DNA from: Bog-473 sp035947875
GTDB lineage: Bacteria > Actinomycetota > Acidimicrobiia > Acidimicrobiales > RAAP-2
Length of the DNA stretch: 26,229 bases
NCBI GenBank assembly: GCA_035947875.1
Contig: DASZJQ010000045.1
Location: 1-26,229, forward strand
Direction of reading: 5' to 3'
Part shown: piece after piece, positions 7,546 through 14,831 of the stretch
Position numbering within the stretch: position 1 is the first letter of the stretch
Layout: each line of letters begins with the position of its first letter
Made by a program: the position numbers and the translations under genes
The notes under the pieces: generated by a model
What the model saw: only the letters and a program-made list of their open reading frames with translations
Told to the model about the DNA's origin: nothing
Databases searched by the model: none

Positions 7546-8136
7546 CTACAACCGGAATTCCTGCGATCCCATTCCCCGGCCGGACCGGCGAGCCTGCCGT
7601 GACCGGCGTGCCCGGTTCCTTCCGGGCGTGACCAGGTTGACCACCGGCCGCAAGCCCAGGCCCAGCACCGAGCCGATGGCGGCCCCACCGAGGACGTCGG
7701 TGGCGTGGTGCGCCCGCAGGTGGACCCGACTGGCCGCCACCGCCGTGGCAAAACTCACACAGGCCACCGTCCCGGTGCTGGTCTCGGGCAGGACGAAGGC
7801 GGTGCAGAATGCCGCCAGGGTGTGGCCACTCGGGAAACTGCTGCTGCTGGGCGTCCGCACCAACGCCTCGAGCTGCTCTTCGGGGCGCTGCCGTTCCACC
7901 GCCGCCTTGGCCGCTCGGCTGACCAGCAGCGAGGAGATTCCGGCCGCCCCCAGGGCGACCACCGCTCGGCGCCGCGTCGGTCCCGAACGGCGACCCTTGA
8001 GGCCGGCCAGCACCACCCAGACGAATCCGTAGTCGGCCAGGTTGGAGACCACCGAGGCGGCACGATCGATGCCGGGCCGACCGCGCAGGGGCGCAAGGGC
8101 CGCATCGACCCTCTCGTCGAAGGAGCTCGGGCTCAT
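7546..8136 (-). CDS. PAP2-superfamily membrane phosphatase
   Basis: A 196-residue integral membrane phosphatase with all three PAP2 signature motifs: K77-to-RP (AAKAAVERQRP, 75-85), PSGH at 102-105, and SRVHLRAHHATD at 136-147 (R137, H143, D147). Hydrophobic segments lie near 33-46, 57-73, 106-118, 123-135 and 148-165. Likely substrates are undecaprenyl pyrophosphate, phosphatidic acid or another lipid phosphate at the outer face of the membrane; which one is not shown. The ATG overlaps the nuclease stop by 4 nt (ATGA). The tail is basic (GRNRARRSRQARRSGRG). Confidence 0.88.
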   Translation of the reverse strand: MSPSSFDERVDAALAPLRGRPGIDRAASVVSNLADYGFVWVVLAGLKGRRSGPTRRRAVVALGAAGISSLLVSRAAKAAVERQRPEEQLEALVRTPSSSSFPSGHTLAAFCTAFVLPETSTGTVACVSFATAVAASRVHLRAHHATDVLGGAAIGSVLGLGLRPVVNLVTPGRNRARRSRQARRSGRGMGSQEFRL

Positions 8137-8906
8137 GCCGCTCCGAAGGCGGGGCACACGGGCTTGAAGTGGCAGAAGGTGCACAGGGGCCCGGTCCGGG
8201 GACGAAAGTCCTCGTTGGCGCACGCCCGCTCGATGGCACCCCACACCGCCGCGGTCCGTCGTTCCTGTCCGCGCAGCGTCTGGGGCGTGGCGGCCGCCGA
8301 CAGGACCATGGGGTCGCGCAGATGGAAGAGTCGAACTTCGACCGGGATCCGCCCCAGGAGCTTCTCGCAGAGGAGGGCGTAGGTCTGGACGCCGACCATC
8401 CTGCCCTGCGCATAGCGATCGGACGGAGCGGCCCCGGTCTTGTAGTCCACGACGGTCAAAGCACCATCGGGCGCCATATCGAGCCGGTCGATGATGCCGC
8501 GGAGCCGCAGGCCGTCCTGCTCGATCTCGACCCCGAGCTCCACGCCGATCGCCCGCACCGTGGTGGGGTCCTCCAACCGGAAGTAGTTGGCCACGAGGAC
8601 CCGGGCGTCGGCCAAGAAGGCGGCCGCCTCGTCCTGCGGGAGGGCCAACTCCACGAACTCGGGGTCTGACTGCAGATCCACCCAGGCCCGTTCGAGCTCA
8701 TCGGCCGCGACGGCCTCCGTGCGCCCGGCACCCTGGTGATTCCAGAAGAGCCGCTCGAGGGCAGTGTGCACCAGGGTGCCCTTGACGGCGTGGGGCGATG
8801 GCGGTTCGGGCCGATGTTCGATCACCGAGAACTGGAAGGCCAACGGGCAATTGGTGAACGTCGCCACCTTCGACGGCGTCAGGGTCCGGGGAAGGGTCAA
8901 CGCCAT
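8133..8906 (-). CDS. RecB/Cas4-like PD-(D/E)XK nuclease with Fe-S cysteines
   Basis: A 257-residue stand-alone nuclease of the PDDEXK_1 (RecB/AddB C-terminal, Cas4-like) type. Active-site residues are H47 in GTLVHTALERLFW, D140 in GIIDRLD, and D154 and K156 in VVDYKTG, followed by the QTYALLCEKLL helix. Cysteines C20 (FTNCPLAFQF) and C242, C245, C251 (CTFCHFKPVC) fit the split 4Fe-4S site of this family. No helicase domain is attached. The ATG at 8906 lies 6 nt after TATCCT, so it is probably leaderless; the longer upstream frame has no family similarity. First gene of the operon with PAP2 and the DsbA-like protein. Role likely in DNA end processing or repair. Confidence 0.88.
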   Translation of the reverse strand: MALTLPRTLTPSKVATFTNCPLAFQFSVIEHRPEPPSPHAVKGTLVHTALERLFWNHQGAGRTEAVAADELERAWVDLQSDPEFVELALPQDEAAAFLADARVLVANYFRLEDPTTVRAIGVELGVEIEQDGLRLRGIIDRLDMAPDGALTVVDYKTGAAPSDRYAQGRMVGVQTYALLCEKLLGRIPVEVRLFHLRDPMVLSAAATPQTLRGQERRTAAVWGAIERACANEDFRPRTGPLCTFCHFKPVCPAFGAA

Positions 8907-8912
8907 CGGCCC

Positions 8913-8918
8913 AGGATA
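8913..8918 (-). promoter_or_regulatory. Leaderless -10 element for the RecB-like nuclease
   Basis: TATCCT on the minus strand, with exactly 6 nt (GGGCCG) before the ATG at 8906. No Shine-Dalgarno is present. This is the canonical leaderless arrangement and fixes the start. Confidence 0.6.
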
Positions 8919-8965
8919 GGACGAGGTTCTGACATCGCCGGCCCATGCGGTAAAAAGAGGCCCCG

Positions 8966-9148
8966 ATGGATCATCTTCTCGATCACCCCGGTGATGCCGC
9001 GCTCTGCTCGGTCGCCCTGGCCACGGCGGTGTGCGCCGAACCCTCGACCCGACCCACCCCGGTGGGAACGGACGTGACCGTCCCGCTGGTCCAAGGGATG
9101 CCGCGCCGAGCGCGGGCGTGCCCGTTGGTGGGGTATGCCCCCGGCTGA
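8966..9148 (+). CDS. Possible small ORF upstream of conserved small protein (weak)
   Basis: Sixty codons starting MDHLLDHPGDAALC, preceded by AGAGG with 5 nt spacing. Third positions are mostly G or C, as in the real genes. Its stop overlaps the start of the gene at 9135 by 14 nt. I recognise no family, and the C-terminal half is Pro/Arg rich and unstructured. It could be a real leader peptide or small protein, or simply a 5' region. This and the nuclease promoter are all I see in the divergent gap. Confidence 0.25.
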   Translation: MDHLLDHPGDAALCSVALATAVCAEPSTRPTPVGTDVTVPLVQGMPRRARACPLVGYAPG

Positions 9149-9410
9149 CCTCAAGCGCAGTACGAGGTGGGCCGGGTTGCGCCCGGGCGATCCGGTGCAG
9201 GTGGACGGCACGCGCCTGCGCGGGGCGTCCTGGTCGTTTGTGGCCCACGTGGCCAACGCCGAGACGGGTGAGGAGTGGGTCGAGGTGGTGGGCGGCCGCG
9301 CCGGTGATCGCGCCGTCCGCTCCTTCCGGCCGGACCAGCTCTACGCCGCCTCGGCCCGGCCGGGTCGCGACCCTTCATTGGCGGACGCGCCGGGTCTTCC
9401 GCTGAACTGA
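9135..9410 (+). CDS. Small conserved actinobacterial protein of unknown function
   Basis: A 91-residue soluble protein. The core (residues about 14-72) reads as a small beta-barrel: GLRPGDPVQVDGTRLRGASW, then FVAHVANAETGEEWVEVVGG and RAVRSFRPDQLYA. I recall this GEEWVEVVGGR...RSFRPDQLY pattern from short uncharacterised actinobacterial proteins, so I take it as a real gene; no function is known to me. GGTGGGG lies directly before the ATG. The GNAT gene starts 12 nt after the stop, so they are probably co-transcribed. Confidence 0.7.
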   Translation: MPPADLKRSTRWAGLRPGDPVQVDGTRLRGASWSFVAHVANAETGEEWVEVVGGRAGDRAVRSFRPDQLYAASARPGRDPSLADAPGLPLN

Positions 9411-9422
9411 GCCCGAGCCTCC

Positions 9423-9974
9423 ATGAGCATTCCCGTCCTCACCACCGATCGCCTGATCCTGCGGCCCTTCGTCCACGAGGACCTGTCCGTGTTGGCCGTC
9501 CTCCACGCCGAGGAGTCGTTCTGGTGGTACCCGCTGCGCGGCGGGATGAGCATGGAGCAGACGACCGGGTTCCTCGTTCGGACCATCGAGCGCTATGAAA
9601 CCGACGGCTTCGGCATCGAAGCCCTGATCGATCGCCAGAGCGGCGCCATGATCGGGTGGGCCGGCCTCGCCGTCCCGCACTTCTTACCCGAGGTCTTGCC
9701 GGCGGTCGAGGTGGGGTGGCGACTGTCGGGCCCCTACCGGGGCCGTGGCCTGGCCACCGAGGCCGGGGCGGCGGCCCTGAACTGGGGTTTCACCGGGGGG
9801 GAGTTGGACCGCATCGTCAGCATCTACGAGCCCGAGAATGTGGCGTCGGGCAAAGTGATGGAGCATCTGGGGCTGGTGCCCTACCTCACCACCACCCACC
9901 CCGAGCGGGGGGAGACGATGATCGTCACCGAGTTGACCAGGGCCCGGTGGCGGGCCCGCCAAGCCGGTGGGTGA
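9423..9974 (+). CDS. GNAT-family N-acetyltransferase (RimJ/RimL-like)
   Basis: A 183-residue acetyltransferase of the Acetyltransf_3 type. It opens with LTTDRLILRPFVHEDL (6-21). The acetyl-CoA pyrophosphate loop is GPYRGRGLATEAGAAAL, following the VEVGWRLS strand. The conserved ENVASGKVMEHLGLVP segment near the C-terminus is the usual N-x-x-S-x-x-V-x-E-K-L-G equivalent. The substrate is unknown; relatives modify ribosomal protein N-termini or small amines. Second gene of a three-gene plus-strand run; its last 8 nt overlap the thioesterase start. Confidence 0.9.
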   Translation: MSIPVLTTDRLILRPFVHEDLSVLAVLHAEESFWWYPLRGGMSMEQTTGFLVRTIERYETDGFGIEALIDRQSGAMIGWAGLAVPHFLPEVLPAVEVGWRLSGPYRGRGLATEAGAAALNWGFTGGELDRIVSIYEPENVASGKVMEHLGLVPYLTTTHPERGETMIVTELTRARWRARQAGG

Positions 9975-10806
9975 TCTGGCACAACAGACCGAGGCCACCC
10001 CGGTCGGCGATACCGACGGCCCCGGGCCCCGCCGTTTCAGCGCTCTGGTGCACGACGACTGGGAGATCTGGGGACCCGAAGGCGGCTATGTCGCCGCCAT
10101 CGCCCTCCGAGCGGCCGGCGCGGCCAGCCCGTTTGTCCGACCGGCCAGCTTCTTCTGCCACTACCTCTCGGTGGCGAACTTCGCCCCGGTCGACCTGACC
10201 GTCACGGCGCTTCGCTCCGGGCGAACCGTGCTCTCGCAACGAGTCGACATGACCCAGGAGGGCCGCCCCATCCTCGAGGCCATGGTGTGGTCGGTCGGCG
10301 AGGTCGCTGGCCTGGTCCACGACGACGCCCGACCGCCCGACGTGCTCGACCCGGACCAACTCCCCTCGCGAGAAGAGCTGTGGCCCGACGAGGAGGAGCG
10401 CTTCAGGTTCTGGAACAACTTCGACCAGCGTCCGATCGACTACTACGACCAGTGGCCGCCCACCGAACCGGCCGCGCCCGAATGGCGCACGTGGATCCGC
10501 TGCCGGCCCCAGGCGACCTTTGCCGACCCCTGGATCGACGCCGCCCGCACGCTCATCGTGCTCGATGTGGTCAGCTGGCCCGCCGGTTCCCGACCGCACG
10601 CCCACACCGAGCCCCCGTTCATCGCCCCCAGCCTCGACCTCTACGCGGCGTTTCAACGCCCCGCACCCTCCGACGACTGGCTCCTGCTCGACGGACACTC
10701 GCCCGTGGCGGGCGACGGCCTCATGTCGTGGACCGGTCGGATCTGGACGCGTGACCGCCACCTGGTGGCCTCCGGCGGCGGTCAGGCGGTGTTCCGGCAC
10801 ACCTGA
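9967..10806 (+). CDS. TesB-like acyl-CoA thioesterase (double hotdog)
   Basis: A 279-residue protein with two hotdog halves. The N-terminal half contains WGPEGGYVAAIALRAAG and the FFCHYLSVANFAPVDLTVTALRSGRTV strand set. The C-terminal half has PFIAPSLDLYAAFQRP, then WLLLDGHSPVAGDGLMSWTGRIWTRDRHLVASGGGQAVFR, which is the usual ending of actinobacterial thioesterase-family proteins. It probably hydrolyses acyl-CoA to free acid and CoA. GTG start at 9967 overlaps the GNAT stop by 8 nt. Chain-length preference cannot be told. It ends 8 nt from the stop of the convergent DinB gene. Confidence 0.82.
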   Translation: MGDLAQQTEATPVGDTDGPGPRRFSALVHDDWEIWGPEGGYVAAIALRAAGAASPFVRPASFFCHYLSVANFAPVDLTVTALRSGRTVLSQRVDMTQEGRPILEAMVWSVGEVAGLVHDDARPPDVLDPDQLPSREELWPDEEERFRFWNNFDQRPIDYYDQWPPTEPAAPEWRTWIRCRPQATFADPWIDAARTLIVLDVVSWPAGSRPHAHTEPPFIAPSLDLYAAFQRPAPSDDWLLLDGHSPVAGDGLMSWTGRIWTRDRHLVASGGGQAVFRHT

Positions 10807-10814
10807 GCCGGAGG

Positions 10815-11333
10815 TCAGCGGCCCGTTGCCCCATCGAGCAGTTCACGGGTGATGTCCATGTGGCCGGCGTGCCGGGCGATCTCCTCGATGAGGTGCGTCA
10901 GCACCCAGCGCAGGGTGGTCGGGCGCATCGGGCCGGCCGAGGCCTGATCCATGGAGGCGGCCCGATCGAGCACCGCATCGGCCGCCGCCGTCTCCTTCTT
11001 GTAGAACGCCACCGCATCGTCGGTCGACCACCCGTCGGGCAGGGTGAACATGGCGGTCCGCCACGCCATGTCCATCTCCTCACCGGCGAAGATGGCGCGC
11101 ACCCACAGGCGCTCGCAGTAGCCGAGATGCACCACGATCTGGCCCAGCGAGTTGGCCGTCGGCGCCGGTTTCCAACGCAGCTGGGCGTCGCTGAGACCCT
11201 CGAGCTTGTGGATGGCGCTCTCACGGAGATGGGTGATCCAGGCCCGGTCCATGGTCATTTCGTCAGCCGGAGCGGCTTCGTCCGGGCGCGGTGTGTGCAT
11301 GGTGGGCGGGCTCTCAGGTGTCGACGTCACCAT
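10815..11333 (-). CDS. DinB/DUF664-family four-helix metal protein
   Basis: A 172-residue protein of the DinB/DUF664 group, whose relatives include mycothiol- and bacillithiol-dependent S-transferases and isomerases. Key marks are LEGLSDAQLRWKPAPTANSL, the first metal His in VVHLGYCERLW, and the C-terminal pair in LTHLIEEIARHAGHMDITRELLDG. Length and order fit the family. The start at ATG 11333 is a choice; ATG 11300 (MHTPRPDEA) is an alternative, since the extra 11 residues are unstructured. A TTGACG at 11361-11366 lies upstream as a possible -35. Monocistronic, convergent with the thioesterase. Confidence 0.85.
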   Translation of the reverse strand: MVTSTPESPPTMHTPRPDEAAPADEMTMDRAWITHLRESAIHKLEGLSDAQLRWKPAPTANSLGQIVVHLGYCERLWVRAIFAGEEMDMAWRTAMFTLPDGWSTDDAVAFYKKETAAADAVLDRAASMDQASAGPMRPTTLRWVLTHLIEEIARHAGHMDITRELLDGATGR

Positions 11334-11454
11334 GCCAGGGTGACCGCCCACCGTCGGACCCGTCAAGGATCGAGCCCGCTGGCAGACCGGTCCGTCCAGA
11401 CAACCGGGCACACGGAGCAACCGGTCACCGGGCGATCGTCCACCTTCGCCACGC

Positions 11455-11480
11455 CGTTACGGAATGGCGTTACGGAATGA
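11455..11480. repeat. 13-bp direct duplication at the pseudogene 3' end
   Basis: CGTTACGGAATG occurs at 11455-11466 and again at 11468-11479, a tandem duplication with period 13. It covers the terminal codons and stop of the minus-strand pseudogene (stop TAA at 11470-11472) and looks like a slippage scar. Confidence 0.75.
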
Positions 11481-11724
11481 GAGCGATCTTGCCGTGCGTG
11501 TGGCCTGCCGCCGATTGCCGGTGCGCGGCGGCGGTCTCGACCAGTGAAAAGGTGACCGCCACCCGACCGAATTCACCGCTGTAGACCTTCTAGTCGTTCG
11601 GATTCACCCGCACTGCCCGGACCCCTACCTGCACGTCGCCAACGCCGAGGTCGCCCAGCGGCTCGTCGACCACCGAGAGAACTTCTGGACCCCCGAATCA
11701 GGTGGCGACCACGGTGGCTGTCAT
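11470..11724 (-). pseudogene. Remnant of NADPH:quinone oxidoreductase (zinc-independent MDR)
   Basis: An 85-codon frame from an ATG at 11724 to TAA at 11470. The N-terminal part reads MTATVVAT-stop-FGGPEVLSVVDEPLG, then GDVQVGVRAVRVNPND-stop-KVYSG. This matches the first 50 residues of MDR-type quinone oxidoreductases, where the second stop (TAG, 11590-11592) stands at the usual Trp of NPxDWK. The frame then jumps to the family C-terminus: VAVTFSLVETAAAHR, then a Gly/His turn and GKIALIP-stop. Roughly 220 internal residues (cofactor-binding core) are missing with frame preserved. The first stop is TGA at 11698-11700. It cannot make an active enzyme. Confidence 0.88.
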
Positions 11725-11777
11725 GCCGGGTGACAACCGACTCCCCTCTTCCCCTCTTCCACCCCGATGCGACCCGG

Positions 11778-11800
11778 TACCGTGACCTGGACCCAGGAGG
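11778..11800 (+). promoter_or_regulatory. Candidate -10 element and Shine-Dalgarno of the SDR gene
   Basis: TACCGT at 11778-11783 is a TANNNT -10 candidate. AGGAGG at 11795-11800, 7 nt before the ATG at 11808, is the strongest Shine-Dalgarno in the window and decides the start against an in-frame ATG at 11730. Confidence 0.55.
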
Positions 11801-11807
11801 TGGGCGC

Positions 11808-12629
11808 ATGGCGGCCGACACGATGACGAAAAGATTCACCGGCAAGGTGGCGGTGGTCACCGGGTCGTCAGCGGAGCCCAGCATCGGCCGGTCGTCCGCC
11901 CTGCGCCTCGGGCACGAGGGTGCATCGGTCGTCATCAACGGCCGAGACGAGACCGCGTTGGCAGCCACCGAGCGGTTTCTGCGCGATCGGGGAATCGCCG
12001 TGGCGTCGGTGTCGGGTTCGATGGAGGACGAAGCAACCTCGGGTCGGTTGGTCGATGCGGCGGTCGATCACTTCGGCCGGATCGACCTGGTGATGAACAC
12101 CATCGGGGGCGCCCGCTTCCAAGGTTCCTTCGAAGAGATGGACCAGGCCGACCTGATGGACACCCTCGCGTTCAATACATGGCCCGCCCTGGCGCTGGTT
12201 CAGGCCGCCCTGCGCGGGGGCTTGGCGGACGGCGGCGGGTCGATCGTCAACATCTCGAGCGGCTCACCCCGCAAGACGACTTCCGCCATGATCGCCTATG
12301 CCGCGGCGAAGGCTGCGCTGAACACCCTCACTCGGACGATGGCAGCCGATCTCGGACCCAGGGGAGTACGTGTCAATGCGGTCAGCCCGGGACTGACCAA
12401 GACCACGGCGACCCGGGCCATGTGGGAAGGCGACGACGGCCGTGCCGCCGGTGCCCACGCGGTCCTGGGCCGGCTCACCGAAGCGGACGACATCGCCGCG
12501 GCGGCGGCGTTCTTGTTGTCAGACGATGCCCGCCAGATCACCGGCATCGTGCTCGATGTCGACGGGGGGAACCACCTGAACAGCGGCGGCTGGACCCCCA
12601 TCACGCCACGCCGCCCAGCAGCGTCCTGA
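11808..12629 (+). CDS. Short-chain dehydrogenase/reductase (SDR)
   Basis: A 273-residue classical-type SDR. The nucleotide loop is TGSSAEPSIGR (18-28), two residues longer than the usual TGxxxGIGR. The NNAG position reads NTIGG (97-101). Catalytic residues are Ser in NISSGS (149-154), Y164 and K168 (YAAAK), followed by ADLGPRGVRVNAVSPGLTKT. The C-terminus is ITGIVLDVDGGNHLNSGG. SDRs (AtuB, AtuG) occur in atu terpene operons, so a link to the acyl-CoA cluster downstream is possible, but it is separated by two minus-strand genes. The last 29 nt overlap the 3' end of the convergent LLM gene. Confidence 0.9.
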   Translation: MAADTMTKRFTGKVAVVTGSSAEPSIGRSSALRLGHEGASVVINGRDETALAATERFLRDRGIAVASVSGSMEDEATSGRLVDAAVDHFGRIDLVMNTIGGARFQGSFEEMDQADLMDTLAFNTWPALALVQAALRGGLADGGGSIVNISSGSPRKTTSAMIAYAAAKAALNTLTRTMAADLGPRGVRVNAVSPGLTKTTATRAMWEGDDGRAAGAHAVLGRLTEADDIAAAAAFLLSDDARQITGIVLDVDGGNHLNSGGWTPITPRRPAAS

Positions 12630-13590
12630 GCCGTGGGACCACGTCCTGGCCCAGTCGGAGGATCTGTTCCCTGACCTCGTCCGGAGCCATCCCGGGCAGA
12701 TGGACGCGCAGGTTGAGCGCGTCGGCGCCGCTCACGGTGAGGACCTCGTGGAGTCGTCCCGCCACCTGGTCGGGGTCATGCCCGCTGATGGTCTGATCAG
12801 TCCCGAATGCGCCGGACCCCTCGGCATAGGTGGCGTAGACCTTGCGCTGTCGGTCGACCAGCTCACGCTGGGGGTCGCCCACCCAGACCCGTCGAATGAG
12901 CACCTTGGACTGCCGCCCGTGCGCTTCGTCGTAGCTGGCGCAGATCCGGGACAGTCGATCGACCGCCGACATGCCCTCCATCAATATGCCCGCCCCGCAG
13001 GCCGCCGCCCTCGCGGCGGCGGCCCCGGAGGACGCGGCGCTGAGGACGGCCACGGGGTGCTCGGCGCAGTGGCCCAGGGCCGGGTCCCCGGCCAGCGCGC
13101 CCAGCTCGCGACCGCGCAACAGGTCGACCAGGCGCGGAAGCTCGGCTTTGAACGTGGCGACGGCCGAGCCGATGGGGACTCCCATCACCTCGAAGTCGAG
13201 CGGCAGTGCGCCGGCGGCGACGCCCACGCCCACCCGCCCCGGATGGCGAGCGGCCAGCCACGCCACCTCTTCGGCCACCAGCGCCATGGGCCGCAGCGGC
13301 AGGAGCAGGGGACAGGCGGCGGCCCACCCGCCGGCGTTCTCCTCCAGGACGAAGGTCACCATCTGCAGGGGATTCGGAAGGTAGCCGGGAAACCCACCGT
13401 GGTGTTCGCTGGTCATGATCCCGTCGAAGCCGTGCGAGAGGGCCAACTGCGCCTGGGCGCAGAGCTCGGCGATCACGCCCGGGGCGGACAATTCGTTGTG
13501 CGGGTAGAGGCGAAGTGAGATTGAACCAGCGGCAAACGGTTCGCTGTCGCCGGTCACCACGGCGGGAGACCTTACCGGCGCCGCTTCCAT
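12601..13590 (-). CDS. LLM-class flavin/F420 oxidoreductase
   Basis: A 329-residue luciferase-like protein. Marks include ISLRLYPHNELSAPG at the N-terminus, GFDGIMTSEHHGGFPGYLPNP (about 54-74), LLLPLRPMALVAEEVAWL, HPGRVGVGVAAG and a late SGADALNLRVHLPGM. EHHG is the usual active-site histidine region of this superfamily. Cofactor is FMN or F420; substrate unknown. The first 20 residues look unstructured. It follows the acyl-CoA dehydrogenase in the same direction after an 85-nt gap holding 13-bp repeats, so it may be read with it. Its 3' end overlaps the SDR gene. Confidence 0.85.
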   Translation of the reverse strand: MEAAPVRSPAVVTGDSEPFAAGSISLRLYPHNELSAPGVIAELCAQAQLALSHGFDGIMTSEHHGGFPGYLPNPLQMVTFVLEENAGGWAAACPLLLPLRPMALVAEEVAWLAARHPGRVGVGVAAGALPLDFEVMGVPIGSAVATFKAELPRLVDLLRGRELGALAGDPALGHCAEHPVAVLSAASSGAAAARAAACGAGILMEGMSAVDRLSRICASYDEAHGRQSKVLIRRVWVGDPQRELVDRQRKVYATYAEGSGAFGTDQTISGHDPDQVAGRLHEVLTVSGADALNLRVHLPGMAPDEVREQILRLGQDVVPRLRTLLGGVA

Positions 13591-13621
13591 GGACCCCGAT
13601 CTGGACCCGAGTTCGACCGAC

Positions 13622-13673
13622 TCGACCCGGACTTTCGACCCGGACCTTTAACCCGGAACGTGACCCGCTGATC
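13622..13673. repeat. 13-bp degenerate direct repeats, 4 copies
   Basis: Four units with period 13: TCGACCCGGACTT (13622), TCGACCCGGACCT (13635), TTAACCCGGAACG (13648) and TGACCCGCTGATC (13661). The conserved core is ACCCGG. They fill the gap between the acyl-CoA dehydrogenase stop and the LLM start. Related GACCCGA/GACCCCG words continue to 13595 without strict period. Possible operator array or slippage product. Confidence 0.75.
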
Positions 13674-13675
13674 CG

Positions 13676-14824
13676 TTACTCGGTGGCGTAGCCGTCCATG
13701 CGAGCCAGTATGCGCAGCATGACCTCGTCGGCTCCGGCGCCGATGGAGTCGAGGCGCGTGTCGCGGTAATAGCGAGAGGACCAATGTTCGGCCATGTAGG
13801 CGATGCCCCCGTGAAATTGCAGGCAGGTGTCGGCCACTTCACGCTGCAGGCGTGAGCCCATCAATTTGGCGATGGTGGCAAAGCGCGTGGCATCTTCGCC
13901 GCGTCGCACGGCATCGGCGCAGGCGCGGGAGTAGTGCTTGAGCATGTCGTGGCGGGCCGACAATTCGGCCAGCACGAATTGCAGGTGCTGATTGGCCATG
14001 AGCGGCTTCCCGAAGGCCCGGCGCTGGCTGAGGTACTCCTTGGTGCGTCGCAGCGCCTGCTCGATGGAACCAACCTGCTTGTAGACCGTGATCAGGCGCT
14101 CGGCCTGGAACTGCACCATCTGCTGCTGGAAGCCGCGCCCGATCTCCCCAATGGTGTGCGACACCGGCACTCGGACGTCGGTGAACGACAGTTCCGCCGT
14201 ATCGCTCGACCACATGCCCAACTTCTCGAGCTTGCGGGAGACGACGACGCCATCGATCGAGGTCGGTACGACAATGAGGGACATGCCGCGATACCCGTCC
14301 TCCTCCGAGGTGCGAGCCAGCAGGCACAGCCAGTCGGCCTGGGTGCCGTTGGTGATGTAGAGCTTCGACCCGTTGATGATCCACTCGTCACCGTCTCGCA
14401 CGGCACGGGTGCGAATGCCGGCCACATCGCTGCCCGCGTCGGGCTCGGTGACGGCGATGGAGGCCACGATGTCCCCGCGGATGGAGGGCGCCAGATAGCG
14501 CTCCTTGAGCTCATGTGATCCGTATCGAGCGAGGGCGGGCGTGGCCATGGACATCTGGACCGCCATGGCCATCGGGACGCCACCGCAGTTGATCCGACCC
14601 ATCTCCTCGCCGGCGATCACCGTGAAAGAGTGATCCGCCGCCATACCCCCGTACGCCTCGTCGTACTCGAGGCCGAGCAGGCCGACGGCGCCCAGCTTGG
14701 GGAAGAGTTCGTGGAGGGGGGACGAACGTGCCGCCTCCCACCCGTCGATGTGGGGTTCGATCTCGCGCTCGAACAGGTCCCGCAGTGTCTTGCGGAAAAT
14801 CTGATGTTCGTCCGTCTCGATCAC
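13676..14824 (-). CDS. Acyl-CoA dehydrogenase, isovaleryl/citronellyl-type
   Basis: A 382-residue FAD enzyme introducing the alpha-beta double bond in an acyl-CoA. It has the full ACAD set: AVTEPDAGSDVAGIRT (124-139), WIINGSKLYITNG (148-160), RRAFGKPLMANQHLQF and QFHGGIAYMAE. The position of the MCAD-type catalytic Glu is Ala363 in IGAG (361-364), while E242 in QAERLI aligns with the helix-G catalytic Glu of isovaleryl-CoA dehydrogenase. That pattern favours a branched substrate. GTG start at 14824 gives the usual length and sits 7 nt from TAGCGT. Divergent from the hydratase gene, and analogous to liuA/atuD. Confidence 0.92.
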   Translation of the reverse strand: MIETDEHQIFRKTLRDLFEREIEPHIDGWEAARSSPLHELFPKLGAVGLLGLEYDEAYGGMAADHSFTVIAGEEMGRINCGGVPMAMAVQMSMATPALARYGSHELKERYLAPSIRGDIVASIAVTEPDAGSDVAGIRTRAVRDGDEWIINGSKLYITNGTQADWLCLLARTSEEDGYRGMSLIVVPTSIDGVVVSRKLEKLGMWSSDTAELSFTDVRVPVSHTIGEIGRGFQQQMVQFQAERLITVYKQVGSIEQALRRTKEYLSQRRAFGKPLMANQHLQFVLAELSARHDMLKHYSRACADAVRRGEDATRFATIAKLMGSRLQREVADTCLQFHGGIAYMAEHWSSRYYRDTRLDSIGAGADEVMLRILARMDGYATE

Positions 14825-14831
14825 ACGCAGG

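Noticed and set aside
7541..8413. N-terminal extension of the DsbA-like frame to 490 residues
   Set aside because: The extension runs out of frame through the PAP2 and nuclease genes. The thioredoxin-fold domain starts naturally at MKPFAVTWDY.
8133..8906. The nuclease as a CRISPR Cas4 or a defence-system component
   Set aside because: No Cas1/Cas2, array, helicase, methylase or toxin-antitoxin partner lies nearby; neighbours are a PAP2 phosphatase and a thioredoxin-fold protein.
11590..11700. Stop-codon read-through or selenocysteine (TGA) in the MDR frame at 11470-11724
   Set aside because: A second stop (TAG) and the loss of about 220 core residues make a functional recoded protein implausible; decay is simpler.
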